From Deltaproteobacteria bacterium (GTDB taxonomy: Bacteria; UBA10199; JADGCS01), in NCBI GenBank assembly GCA_024233595.1, contig JACKPK010000003.1, positions 62,001 through 126,000 on the forward strand: a DNA stretch of 64,000 nucleotides, written 5' to 3'. Of the stretch, positions 34,646 through 42,750 are shown one piece after another. Position numbers and translations under genes: made by a program. The notes under the pieces were generated by a model. It searched no databases. It was given only the letters and a program-made list of their open reading frames with translations, and was not told where the DNA came from. The stretch's first letter is position 1; each line of letters opens with the position of its first letter.

Positions 34646-35536
34646 TTAAGCGCTTGTTTTGCTTTTGGCTTGTTGTATGACTGACATAGCAGTGGCTACC
34701 ATATTGCTTAATCCGGCGGCATCCGCAGGAACAATCATGGTGTTGCTTTCTTTGGCTAGCTTGCCAAATTCTTTGACGTACTCTTCTGCAACACGCAAGC
34801 GCACAGCTTCGTCGCCACCTGGTTCGTTAATGGCTGTGGCAACAAGACGAAGTCCTTCGGCTTTGGCCTTAGCGATTTTAAGAATGGCATCGGCTTGACC
34901 TTCGGCTTCTTTGATTGCTTCTTGCTTAAAGCCTTCGGCACGGTTGATTTTGGAATCGCGATCGCCTTCGGAGGCAAGGACTTGCGCGCGTTTTTCGCGT
35001 TCGGCACGCATTTGTTTTTCCATGGCTTCTAAGACATCACGTGGCGGTGTGATCGATTTGATTTCGTAGCGGAGAACTTTTACGCCCCATGGGTCAGTGG
35101 CTTGGTCAATGGCATCAACGACAGCCACGTTAATGGCGCCACGCTCTTCAAAGGTTTGGTCAAGATCGATTTTACCAATTTCAGAACGCAAAGTGGTTTT
35201 GGCCAATTGGATGATGGCTGGCACAAAGTTAGCCACACCATAAGAGGCCGCTTTGGGATCCATGACTTGGAAGAAGATCACACCATCGATGTTAACCTGC
35301 ACGTTGTCGCGGGTGATGCAAACTTGCTCTTCGATATCTAATACGATTTCTTTGAGGCTGTGTTTGTATTGAATGGCATCAATGAAAGGGATCACAATGT
35401 GTAAGCCGGCACCAAGAGTGCTGTGGTATTTTCCCAAGCGTTCAACGACGTAAGCATGTTGCTGAGGAACAATCCGGATGGTTTTAAAAACGGCGATGAG
35501 GGCAAAGAATGCAAAAAATAATGATAACCAAAGCAT
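34646..35536 (-). CDS. SPFH/Band 7 membrane protein, QmcA/stomatin-like
   Basis: 296 residues. An N-terminal membrane anchor (about 1-20) is followed by the SPFH domain (RIVPQQHAYVVERLGKYHSTL, NVQVNIDGVIFFQVMDPKAASYGV) and a charged coiled coil (about 180-240, QMRAEREKRAQVLASEGDRDSKINRAEG). Such proteins form large oligomers in membrane microdomains and recruit proteases. AAAGGAG precedes the ATG. It lies directly downstream of an NfeD gene, the usual partner of SPFH proteins. Confidence 0.9.
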   Translation of the reverse strand: MLWLSLFFAFFALIAVFKTIRIVPQQHAYVVERLGKYHSTLGAGLHIVIPFIDAIQYKHSLKEIVLDIEEQVCITRDNVQVNIDGVIFFQVMDPKAASYGVANFVPAIIQLAKTTLRSEIGKIDLDQTFEERGAINVAVVDAIDQATDPWGVKVLRYEIKSITPPRDVLEAMEKQMRAEREKRAQVLASEGDRDSKINRAEGFKQEAIKEAEGQADAILKIAKAKAEGLRLVATAINEPGGDEAVRLRVAEEYVKEFGKLAKESNTMIVPADAAGLSNMVATAMSVIQQAKSKTSA

Positions 35537-35553
35537 GAGTGATCTCCTTTAAT

Positions 35554-35985
35554 TTAAGAACTTTTTGTTAAGATGATTTTAACGCCTTCGATGCGTTCAA
35601 TGATGGCGTTGTCTTCTGGTTCAAAATCTGAGTCGGAATTATTGATGGCTGTCCATGTGCTGCCACGGTATTCGATTTGGCCTTTTTTGCCTTTTGGAAT
35701 GGGGTTGGTGATGGTGATGCTTTGTCCGATGTCGTTGCGCAGCTCTTTGTTGCCTTTAAAGCTAGAAAGGATTTTTCCTCGGAACACAAAGGTTCCCGAG
35801 ATTCCAAGAAGGGCAAATAAGAAAATCTCTAAGGCGACGTTGTCAAAGCCAAAGGATTTTAATCCCGCCACAAGCAAGGCCGAGATGCCAAAGAAAAGGA
35901 GAAAAAATGTTGTGGTGAAAATTTCGAAGATGATGAGAACGATTCCAATAATGGCCCAGATGATGGCAGGGGATAAATCTATCAT
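35554..35985 (-). CDS. NfeD-family membrane protein
   Basis: 143 residues from ATG 35985 (MIDLSPAIIWAIIG); a GTG two codons upstream is possible. Two or three transmembrane helices (about 8-60) precede a small OB-fold domain with GQSITITNPIPKGKKGQIEYRGSTWTAI and NAIIERIEGVKIILTKSS, the soluble NfeD domain. It partners the adjacent SPFH protein in membrane organisation. It starts 18 bases after ubiD. Confidence 0.88.
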   Translation of the reverse strand: MIDLSPAIIWAIIGIVLIIFEIFTTTFFLLFFGISALLVAGLKSFGFDNVALEIFLFALLGISGTFVFRGKILSSFKGNKELRNDIGQSITITNPIPKGKKGQIEYRGSTWTAINNSDSDFEPEDNAIIERIEGVKIILTKSS

Positions 35986-36003
35986 GCGCACTCTAGATCA
36001 GAA

Positions 36004-37791
36004 TTAATGCCCGCAATCAAGTCCTGAATCTCTTAAGATTTTGGCTGCGTTGCTTTGGGTGTTTGTATCGACTGTCAAAACTTTTGGATACCATGGCTTT
36101 AAGCGACAGTCGATAGCCACTGGGGCGGTGAGGCCAACATGAAAACGGTTGGTGTTGGTTTGTTTGGCGTGCGTGTCGGCAGCAGGCTCAAATCGTGTGA
36201 ACACGTGCCAAATAAAGTCTTCCGAACTGGCCACAGCCTCTTTGGCGTTGTCCAAAACAAAAACCATGGGCCAATCTTTGAAGGCAGGGTGTTGTGCAAT
36301 TTTTTGAACAAGATCTTTGTCGCTTTCAAAATCTTTTGTTGCTGTCACCGCCAGCGCGCCGGGGCAGAAAACATGGGCGTCGCGAATCAGATCGCTTGGC
36401 AGGTCAAAATTGATTTCTTTGGGCAGTTTGCGAATGGGTTTTCCGATTCCTAAAAAGATGGCTTTTGAGCCTTCGTTCACTTTGGGGCCCGTGTAATCTA
36501 AAGTGTCTTGCGATATATTAGAGAGCACAAATAAATCTTGATCGAAGCGGATGCGTTCTAAAATGCATTCAAAAAAAGAAGCGAAGTTTTTCACATCGAC
36601 ATTTTGATCTGTCACCATCAGAACTTTAGAGAGCGAGAGTTGCCCTTCGCCTAAAATGCGAAGAGCTGTGGTGAGAGCTTCGCGAGGGTAACGGTCTTTA
36701 ACAATGGCACCTGCTAGCGAGTGCACTCCGCTTTCTTCGTAAGCCCAGACCTCGGTGACTTGTGGCATCACCATTTTGATCAGCGGTTTTAGTAACTCTT
36801 GCAGGTAACAAGCGATGTAGTGATCTTCTTGCGGAGGACGGCCGACAACGGTAGCTGGGTAGATTGCGTCTTTTTGATGCCAGATCGAATTGACGTTTAG
36901 GTACGGGTAGTCGTGTTGCAAAGAGTAATAGCCATAGTGATCGCCAAAAGGGCCTTCGGGCATGCGTTGGTGCGCGGGGATTTCGCCTGCGATGCAAAAG
37001 TCAGCATCGACCAAAAAAGGCAAAGGGCTATGATTATTTTTGTTGTAACGAATGCGTTCGCCGCAGAGTAAAGACGCGAGCAAGATTTCGGGAACGTCTT
37101 CAGGTAAAGGCGCTATAGCAGCAATCACAAAGGCTGGAGGGCCGCCTACATAAATGTGTGCTGGAAGATTTTTATTTTCTGATTCTGCTTGATGATGATG
37201 AAAACCGCCGCCCCTGTGGATTTGGATGTGCATGCCGCATTGTTTGGCGTTGTGCAGTTGAATGCGGTACATCCCCAGGTTGCTTTTATTTGTTTCTGGG
37301 TGCTCGGTGTAAACAAGAGGCAAGGTGATGAAGGCTCCGCCATCTTCCGGCCATGATTTGATTTGTGGTAAGGCTAAAAGACCTTCTTGCGTGATTTGTT
37401 GTTCAAGAAGGGGACCGGTGTTGACTGCTTTTTTGCCAACTTTTAAAAAATCAAAAGCGAGGTTTTTGGATTCCCAAAGTGTTTTGAATCGAAGCGGGAA
37501 GATTTGGTCAGCGAGTTCAGTGGCTTGTTTGATCAGTTGTTGAGGTTTTTGACCAAAGGCGATGTCGATGCGTTTTTGGGATCCATATAAATTGGTTGCG
37601 ACCGGGAAGCGTGAGCCTTTGACGTTTGTGAATAAAAGAGCGGGGCCTTTTTGAGCGACAACCTGGCGTTGTATTTCTGCTAATTCTAAGTTGGGATCAA
37701 CGAGGGCATCAATCTGATGGAGTTCGTTTTGGCTTTTTAGTGCTTCAACAAAAGACCTGGTGTTGCGCAAAATGTGTGGTTTATCACTCAT
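36004..37791 (-). CDS. UbiD-family prenylated-FMN decarboxylase
   Basis: 595 residues. Family segments include NLGMYRIQLHNAKQCGMHIQ, HRGGGFHHHQAE, AGEIPAHQRMPEGPFGDHYG, the catalytic-site DYP of LQHDYPYLNVNS and PPQEDHYIACYLQELLKP. It needs prenylated FMN from a UbiX-type enzyme not visible here. Candidate roles are decarboxylation in ubiquinone synthesis or, given mqnC in the window, the corresponding late step of futalosine menaquinone synthesis. I infer the latter without proof. It lies between fur (26 bases) and nfeD. Confidence 0.88.
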   Translation of the reverse strand: MSDKPHILRNTRSFVEALKSQNELHQIDALVDPNLELAEIQRQVVAQKGPALLFTNVKGSRFPVATNLYGSQKRIDIAFGQKPQQLIKQATELADQIFPLRFKTLWESKNLAFDFLKVGKKAVNTGPLLEQQITQEGLLALPQIKSWPEDGGAFITLPLVYTEHPETNKSNLGMYRIQLHNAKQCGMHIQIHRGGGFHHHQAESENKNLPAHIYVGGPPAFVIAAIAPLPEDVPEILLASLLCGERIRYNKNNHSPLPFLVDADFCIAGEIPAHQRMPEGPFGDHYGYYSLQHDYPYLNVNSIWHQKDAIYPATVVGRPPQEDHYIACYLQELLKPLIKMVMPQVTEVWAYEESGVHSLAGAIVKDRYPREALTTALRILGEGQLSLSKVLMVTDQNVDVKNFASFFECILERIRFDQDLFVLSNISQDTLDYTGPKVNEGSKAIFLGIGKPIRKLPKEINFDLPSDLIRDAHVFCPGALAVTATKDFESDKDLVQKIAQHPAFKDWPMVFVLDNAKEAVASSEDFIWHVFTRFEPAADTHAKQTNTNRFHVGLTAPVAIDCRLKPWYPKVLTVDTNTQSNAAKILRDSGLDCGH

Positions 37792-37817
37792 AGTGAGTGC
37801 TTATATAATGATTTTAT

Positions 37818-38294
37818 TTATTTCTGGCAATCGGGACAGGTGCCATAAAGTTCGAGTTTGTGGCCTGTGAGTTCGAAGCGATGATTGGCCGCAATTTTTT
37901 CTTGGAGCTTTTCGATGGTGTCGTTTTCAAACTCAATGATTCGGTTGCATTCTGTGCAGATCAGGTGGTCGTGATGTTCTTGCGAATTGATTTCGAAGCG
38001 GCTTTGGCCATCGTTGAATTGTCTTTGGTGAGCGATCCCGGCATCGACCAGGAGCATGAGGGTACGGTAAACAGTGGCATAGCCGATAGAAGCTTTTTTT
38101 TGTCTGACCTTTTCGAGTAATTCTTCGATCAAGATGTGTTTGCCTTTTTGTTCAAAAAAGGTTTCAACGATGAGGTCACGCTGCTTGGTGGACTTGAGGT
38201 TGTTTTTGCTGACGTAATCGTTAAGCTTTTGGTACAGTTCTTCGGTGGAAATGGCCATCGTCATCTTGTAGTCTTGTGAAGAGCTTTTGGTCAA
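37818..38294 (-). CDS. Fur-family metalloregulator
   Basis: 158 residues; a start about ten codons in (MTMAISTEEL) is also possible. The winged helix (STKQRDLIVETFFEQKGKHILIEELLEKVRQ...GYATVYRTLMLLVDAG) is followed by the metal-binding dimer domain EHHDHLICTECNRIIEFEND and the final GTCPDCQK. The paired CxxC motifs bind structural zinc. Sequence alone cannot separate Fur from PerR or Zur, although HHDHLICTEC is common to Fur. It precedes ubiD in the same direction. No Fur box was recognised upstream. Confidence 0.9.
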   Translation of the reverse strand: MTKSSSQDYKMTMAISTEELYQKLNDYVSKNNLKSTKQRDLIVETFFEQKGKHILIEELLEKVRQKKASIGYATVYRTLMLLVDAGIAHQRQFNDGQSRFEINSQEHHDHLICTECNRIIEFENDTIEKLQEKIAANHRFELTGHKLELYGTCPDCQK

Positions 38295-38352
38295 ATCCTC
38301 TGTTTAAAAAACGCAGCTGACCAATGGGGATAAACTTGCTAAGATAGGTCGT

Positions 38353-39165
38353 ATGATAACCAGTCCGACAGATTATTTAAAAGAGGCAACAGATAAAAAC
38401 CAAGTGGTGGGAACCTGGGGGTTTAATTCCAATATGGATTTCACCCGCACTTCTCCGGAAGAGACCAATGTTTGGTTTTTTGAGCAGGTCTTTAATTTTT
38501 TGAGGGCATTTTTTGGCTTGGTGATGCCTGATAATCTTGAGATCATCACTCACAATGCGGCGAAACACATCAAAAGAGAGAATCTCGATCAGCAGACTTT
38601 TTTGGATGAGCTCATGTTGGTTTTAAAAGAGCTCAAGGAACCAATCTGGACCTTTCGTTTGAATCTGAACCTGGTTGGTTTTATTCGCAGTCATAGTGAT
38701 CCTGACAATCCTGTTCGGATTCAGATTCAAGAGCCAAGTTCATTCATTGCTTGGGGTGGTCCTGATGAGTCTGGGTTTCAAAATTTTTCGATAAGCTACA
38801 ATTTATTTTCTGACAGCACCTTGCATGGCAGCGATGAAATGTTGTGGTCATTGAATCAGCCTTTGCTCGAAAAGGGATTGAAAAAATGGGAGATGCAAAC
38901 GGGCCGAGTGATTGAGGTTGTGCAAAGCAATGCCAAAGGCAGGGGCGCACAGCCTTCGCGTTATGGCTTTAAGCGGCCAACTGCTGCTGGCAGACGGAGG
39001 CCAACGCGAACGAGGCCGCCAGCGGGAGAAGGGCCTACGTCTTCGGCGAAGCCTGTTAAGCCCAAGACCGCTGCGGAGATTGCGGCAGATCAAGAAAAGT
39101 TGGCAAAAGAGCTTGGCCTTGAAGACGGAGGACAACCGGTTTTGAAGAGAAAGAAACGCAATTAG
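38353..39165 (+). CDS. Hypothetical protein with repeat-derived basic tail
   Basis: Unrecognised 270-residue soluble protein. The N-terminal 190 residues look like a folded domain (NVWFFEQVFNFLRAFFGLV, NPVRIQIQEPSSFIAWGGPD). From about 195 the sequence is low complexity: basic and proline-rich RPTAAGRRRPTRTRPPAGEG, then KPVKPKTAAEIAADQEKLAKELG. Two near copies of the dispersed repeat (38991-39001 and 39122-39132) are part of this tail, encoding GRRRP and EDGGQ. The repeat probably entered and remained in the frame. It diverges from the fur gene. Confidence 0.55.
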   Translation: MITSPTDYLKEATDKNQVVGTWGFNSNMDFTRTSPEETNVWFFEQVFNFLRAFFGLVMPDNLEIITHNAAKHIKRENLDQQTFLDELMLVLKELKEPIWTFRLNLNLVGFIRSHSDPDNPVRIQIQEPSSFIAWGGPDESGFQNFSISYNLFSDSTLHGSDEMLWSLNQPLLEKGLKKWEMQTGRVIEVVQSNAKGRGAQPSRYGFKRPTAAGRRRPTRTRPPAGEGPTSSAKPVKPKTAAEIAADQEKLAKELGLEDGGQPVLKRKKRN

Positions 39166-39209
39166 TTGCGTCCCCCATTTGCCCCATTTCCCCATTTGCA
39201 GACGGAGGA
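38991..39209 (+). repeat. Three copies of the CAGACGGAGGA repeat
   Basis: Near copies at 38991-39001 (last base C) and 39122-39132 (first base A) lie inside the preceding gene. An exact copy at 39199-39209 lies 34 bases after its stop. Just before it, 39173-39198 is a microrepeat of CCCCATTTG-like units. Confidence 0.75.
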
Positions 39210-39249
39210 CGCGTCGCAGAGCTGGTTTTTTTCTAAGCTTCTGAAATAA

Positions 39250-40344
39250 CTAAAAAAAAGATCTAAACAAGTAAGCGACTGTTTCTAATAATTTTTCCCA
39301 CAAATTTGAATGGAGCATTTCTCTGGTGACAGGGGTGCTCGATTTGAGGTCAGACTCAAATTGGTCGCGTAGTTTGTGAATGGTTCTTTTGTGTCTGGTG
39401 AAATAGTTGATTTCACAATCTCTAAAAAAGCTGCGGTAATTTAGATTGGAAGACCCGATTGTGGCGATTTCTGTGTCGAAAATGGCCGTTTTTGCGTGAA
39501 TCATGCGGTGATTGTAAAAGTAAATTTCGATGCCACGTTTTAAAAGGTAGCGCAGCATAGGCCTCTGGACACGAGAGACCATTTTGATGTCGCAGGTTTT
39601 GATGCCATTTGTGATGATTTGAACCCTTGCACCGCGTTTTTTTGCCTTGCTCAACGCAAAAGCAAATTCCCAATCGGGAACAAGATAGGCTGTTGTGTAG
39701 CGTATGAGGCGTTTGCTTCTTTTTGTGTAACGGAACAAAAGGTTTCTAATTTTATTGCGACCGAAAAAATTTTTTGTGGCGGCGATGTTGTTTTTAGAGC
39801 TTTGTTGTTGGCGTAAAGTCCTCCGTCTGCGTGGCGATTTGTGAATGCCTTCAAACATATCAAAAAAATGATGAATGAGCGAGGTGACGGGTTCTCCTAT
39901 TAAACGGATATGCGTGTCTCGCCACGATTCTTCCCCATAAAAACGCCGGGATTCTTGTTTGTGAAAATTCATGCCACCAAGATAGGCTATTTTTTGATCA
40001 ATGATGACAATTTTGCGGTGGTCGCGTTTGTTGATTTTGTTTTTAAAAAACTTTCGAAATGAATGGTAAATTTTAACCTGAATGCCAGCATTTTTCAGAT
40101 CTTGAATGCAGACGGAGGAAAGCTCTAAGCTCCCCACAGCATCAATGATTAATTTAATTTCGATACCAGATTTTGATTTTTCTTTAATGATTTCAATTAA
40201 TTGTTTGCCAATTTCATCTTCCATCAAAATGTAAATTTCGATCAAAATGCTAGAAGATGCTTGTTTTAAATCCTTCCACAGAGAGTGAAAATAGTCGTCT
40301 CCTTCAAAAAAGATTTCTTCTTGGTTTGTTGGCAACGAGCTCAT
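39250..40344 (-). CDS. Cardiolipin synthase-like phospholipase D protein
   Basis: 364 residues with two PLD half-sites: HRKIVIIDQKIAYLGGMNFH (about 128) and HAKTAIFDTEIATIGSSNLNYRS (about 298), each with H-x-K-x4-D. This predicts phosphatidyl transfer making cardiolipin at the inner membrane. The two N-terminal membrane helices of ClsA are absent, as in ClsB-type enzymes. Two exact repeat copies lie within the frame, encoding PRRRRTL (39819-39829) and ELSSVCIQ (40109-40119). No Shine-Dalgarno sequence is evident before the ATG. Confidence 0.88.
   Translation of the reverse strand: MSSLPTNQEEIFFEGDDYFHSLWKDLKQASSSILIEIYILMEDEIGKQLIEIIKEKSKSGIEIKLIIDAVGSLELSSVCIQDLKNAGIQVKIYHSFRKFFKNKINKRDHRKIVIIDQKIAYLGGMNFHKQESRRFYGEESWRDTHIRLIGEPVTSLIHHFFDMFEGIHKSPRRRRTLRQQQSSKNNIAATKNFFGRNKIRNLLFRYTKRSKRLIRYTTAYLVPDWEFAFALSKAKKRGARVQIITNGIKTCDIKMVSRVQRPMLRYLLKRGIEIYFYNHRMIHAKTAIFDTEIATIGSSNLNYRSFFRDCEINYFTRHKRTIHKLRDQFESDLKSSTPVTREMLHSNLWEKLLETVAYLFRSFF
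39819..39829 (-). repeat. CAGACGGAGGA repeat inside the PLD gene
   Basis: Exact TCCTCCGTCTG on the plus strand, read in the gene as CGC AGA CGG AGG, giving four arginines. Confidence 0.8.
40109..40119 (+). repeat. CAGACGGAGGA repeat inside the PLD gene
   Basis: Exact copy, opposite to gene direction, encoding the SSVC residues. It is in a different frame and orientation from the copy at 39819. Confidence 0.8.
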
Positions 40345-40656
40345 GGTGACGATCTATTTCAATGTAACTTAATAAAATCAAATAGGATTTTTACTTGGAT
40401 TCAGAATGTTTGCAAATAGAGAGAATCAATAGTCCATTTTAATGCCTGATATATTTGTCCTCCGTCTGAAAAAAAGGGGGCGATTGCAGGTAAAATTTTT
40501 CCTATCAAAGAGAGAAATTATCACTGCGAGGGGTTGGTTGCGGTGTCGCTCAGATAAAAATATAAAAATAGCTCAATAATAATAGCGCTTTAGTTGCTTA
40601 ATCCAAATCTTGTTTTTGGCACGATACCTGCTTTTATTAAAGGCAGGAGTCAGTTG
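40345..40656. other. Intergenic region with one repeat copy
   Basis: 312 bases, AT-rich. An exact TCCTCCGTCTG lies at 40458-40468, sharing 17 bases (ATTTGTCCTCCGTCTGA) with the copy in the OsmC gene at 46122. No terminator or RNA is seen. Promoters for the two diverging genes are expected here but not identified. Confidence 0.5.
40458..40468 (-). repeat. CAGACGGAGGA repeat, intergenic
   Basis: Exact TCCTCCGTCTG followed by AAAAAA on the plus strand. Confidence 0.8.
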
Positions 40657-41022
40657 ATGGGAAATAAACAAGTCAATCAGGACCAGCCCAAAGCTTCATT
40701 AGTGGGAGCCAAGGCTCAGTCAAAGTTGGAGAATATTTTCTCTCCTAATGGGAACTTTGATGGGAGGCTTTTTGTATCTGATGAAAAAGTGACTTACACC
40801 TATATTGATGAATCAGAAATTCTGGTTTGGCATTTAGACTGTGAGAAACAGGCTTTGTATTTTAAGGGGCATTGTTTAACTCATTTTGCCGATCTTGAAT
40901 CCAATCAGGCCGGTGTGTCTAAATTTAAAAAAGCTCTTTTTTCTGTAGAGCGAGCTGACTATTTTTTGAAAACTCTAGACAAAGCTCTGGCTTCCATTGA
41001 AGCTGGTTCAGATGAAAATTAA
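40657..41022 (+). CDS. Hypothetical protein, first of an orphan pair
   Basis: 121 residues from ATG 40657 (MGNKQVNQDQPKAS), preceded by GGAG at 7 bases. Soluble and slightly acidic. A compact central part (DGRLFVSDEKVTYTYIDESEILVWHLDCEKQALYFKGH) looks like a small beta domain, then a helical tail (SKFKKALFSVERADYFLKTLDKALASIE). No family recognised. It overlaps the next gene by 11 bases, so the two are translated together. Both lie in the repeat-rich region beside the RAYT gene. Confidence 0.55.
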   Translation: MGNKQVNQDQPKASLVGAKAQSKLENIFSPNGNFDGRLFVSDEKVTYTYIDESEILVWHLDCEKQALYFKGHCLTHFADLESNQAGVSKFKKALFSVERADYFLKTLDKALASIEAGSDEN

Positions 41023-41671
41023 ACCAGCAAAAAAAATTTCAAAAGTTTCAAGTACTCAGGTTGAAACAAAATCTAAAGAAAATATTTTTGAACGAATGCA
41101 ATTGAATCCAGCGGATAGTGCTGCTGTGACAAATTCTGATATAGAATTTGTGAGGGGAAAAATTTTTTTCCAAGGAAATGAAATTTTTAGTTTGTTACAA
41201 ACTGATGCTCGTTTTGATCCGACTGTTTTGTCGTTGATTGCAAGTCATGTGAAAAAATTCAAAAATAAACAGTTTAAAAAACGCTCCAAATCAAAACTAA
41301 CATCTTTAAAAGAGTTTTTAAGACTCGGTTCTGAGAGAGAGTTTTCTGAGGAAGAAATCGTGCAAGGGTTTGCGATTTGCGATGCCGTTCTAGAAAGGGT
41401 TTCTCAGCTCATGCAAATAAACTACCAAAATGCCCAAGATGGTCTTCGGATCCATTTTGATGAGCAAAATCATTTTATTTTAAACGGGCTCAATGTTGAT
41501 GAATTTGTTTTGACTTTGGAAAATGAGGTGAATGAAAAATCACGTGTTTTTGCAAAGGGCCTAAAAGCGAGATTGGAACTGGCTCTACAGACAAAAAGGC
41601 AATCACCTAATTTTGAGAAGATTCAAACCGAAATCAGTCGGTTGCTTTCAAAAATTAACCAATTCATTTAA
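41012..41671 (+). CDS. Hypothetical protein, second of an orphan pair
   Basis: 219 residues from ATG 41012 (MKIKPAKKISKVSS). Basic N-terminal 30 residues, then mostly alpha-helical with KKFKNKQFKKRSKSKLTSLKEFLRLG in the middle and a helical C-terminus (KIQTEISRLLSKINQF). It has one short beta-like segment (DGLRIHFDEQNHFILNGL) resembling a motif in its partner. No signal peptide or membrane helix. Function unknown. Its 3' end overlaps the convergent RAYT gene by 4 bases. Confidence 0.55.
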   Translation: MKIKPAKKISKVSSTQVETKSKENIFERMQLNPADSAAVTNSDIEFVRGKIFFQGNEIFSLLQTDARFDPTVLSLIASHVKKFKNKQFKKRSKSKLTSLKEFLRLGSEREFSEEEIVQGFAICDAVLERVSQLMQINYQNAQDGLRIHFDEQNHFILNGLNVDEFVLTLENEVNEKSRVFAKGLKARLELALQTKRQSPNFEKIQTEISRLLSKINQFI

Positions 41672-42405
41672 GGGATTCCATAAGCCAGAGATTGTTTTTC
41701 TAGAAAAATTCTGTGGTTTTGTTGAATGTTTTTTCTCTCTTTTAAATATATTTTGATATGTTCATAACTTTTCTTGATCCAAGGTTTATCTCCTAAAAAG
41801 TAATGCCATTTGTTTTTGATTTTGTAAGGAGATGAGCTGTGTTTCTTTGATTGCATGGCATCTTTGGTCAAAGCCCTGTAGCGTTTTTGTCTTTTTGTTT
41901 CAGAGTCACCTAACTCTAAATACCATTCAGCCTCTGTGATCAGAGGGTCTTTTTTTCCGTAGGCATAATGTTTGTGAGATGACCATTGGTGTGCTTCAGG
42001 AGATGTTTGTTTAATTGTTCTGAAAGGATTTAAGTCATTGTAAAACATGACAGCCATTAACTGTTTTTCGGTTTTTATATTTATTGATTTAAAACGATCC
42101 ATCACGACTTGGCCTTTGCGATCGAGGTAACGATTCATTTTTTTTGCAAAGAGTGAATTCACAACTCTAAAAAAATCTGAAAAGAGTTGTTGGCTTTTGC
42201 ATGTGCCAACAATGTGTGGGTGATTGTCCATGAGGCAATAGGAGAATATTTGGATTTGGTAGAGATTCTTATATTTTAAAAGTAGAGAATAGTAGAGTTT
42301 CTTGGCGTAGTTTGAAGAAAGCAGCCAGTCTTCGTTGTGACATTTCCAAGTCACGTGAAATGTTGAATGATCAAAAATAATAAGTTTTCTAGGATAAGAA
42401 GCCAT
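41668..42405 (-). CDS. REP-associated tyrosine transposase (RAYT, Y1_Tnp)
   Basis: 245-residue single-strand DNA transposase relative of IS200/IS605 TnpA. The HUH motif is YCLMDNHPHIV (about 57-67), and the catalytic Tyr region is MFYNDLNPFRT (about 120). The N-terminal start PRKLIIFDHSTFHVTWKCH and QVVMDRFKSI fit the family. RAYTs are usually single-copy domesticated enzymes that move short palindromic REP sequences. Its upstream 345 bases hold a perfect 14-bp palindrome, a lone repeat copy and a head-to-head pair of the dispersed repeat. No IS-type ends were found. Confidence 0.85.
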   Translation of the reverse strand: MASYPRKLIIFDHSTFHVTWKCHNEDWLLSSNYAKKLYYSLLLKYKNLYQIQIFSYCLMDNHPHIVGTCKSQQLFSDFFRVVNSLFAKKMNRYLDRKGQVVMDRFKSINIKTEKQLMAVMFYNDLNPFRTIKQTSPEAHQWSSHKHYAYGKKDPLITEAEWYLELGDSETKRQKRYRALTKDAMQSKKHSSSPYKIKNKWHYFLGDKPWIKKSYEHIKIYLKERKNIQQNHRIFLEKQSLAYGIP

Positions 42406-42452
42406 GTATTGGGAGATTGCAGGTTTGATGCCAAAGTGTTGGTTTTTTATTT

Positions 42453-42463
42453 TCCTCCGTCTG
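42453..42463 (-). repeat. CAGACGGAGGA repeat upstream of RAYT
   Basis: Exact TCCTCCGTCTG, 48 bases before the RAYT start codon. Confidence 0.8.
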
Positions 42464-42660
42464 CTTTCGTGGGTGGTTGTTTTTCAAAAGAGAAATCACA
42501 AAAAAACTGCATCTTTTTAAGTGTTTAGGTGTTTGTGCTGTGGGAAGTGGTTGCTGGATGGCTGTGAAATTCATCTCAATGCTTCTTGGGAAAAATTAAT
42601 TTTTCCCATTTAGTCTCATCTTAGAGACTAAATGGGACTCTGAGAGAAGAAGCGAAAGAA

Positions 42661-42705
42661 TCAGACGGAGGAAAAAGGTGGGGAAGGCTGAGTTCCTCCG
42701 TCTGA
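42661..42705. repeat. Head-to-head pair of the CAGACGGAGGA repeat
   Basis: TCAGACGGAGGAA (42661-42673) and TTCCTCCGTCTGA (42693-42705) are perfect 13-bp inverted arms around a 19-base loop. It lies 46 bases before the comEC start. The arrangement resembles REP doublets (BIME) and also the paired uptake-sequence hairpins of Neisseria. Confidence 0.85.
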
Positions 42706-42750
42706 TGATTTGCGGATTGAAAAAATGTGATTTGGTGACATGGGCATCGG

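Larger units (their letters stand above)
42406..42750. repeat. Palindrome- and repeat-rich region between RAYT and comEC
   Basis: No gene. It contains a lone TCCTCCGTCTG (42453-42463), a perfect 14-bp inverted repeat TCCCATTTAGTCTC/GAGACTAAATGGGA (42604-42617 and 42624-42637, 6-base loop), and 24 bases on a second hairpin made of two opposed repeat copies. This is the densest palindrome cluster in the window and lies directly upstream of both genes. Confidence 0.75.

Noticed and set aside
39173..39198. CCCCATTTG-like microrepeat, first taken as a possible CRISPR or tandem array
   Set aside because: Only three short adjacent units with no spacers; a simple-sequence expansion is enough.
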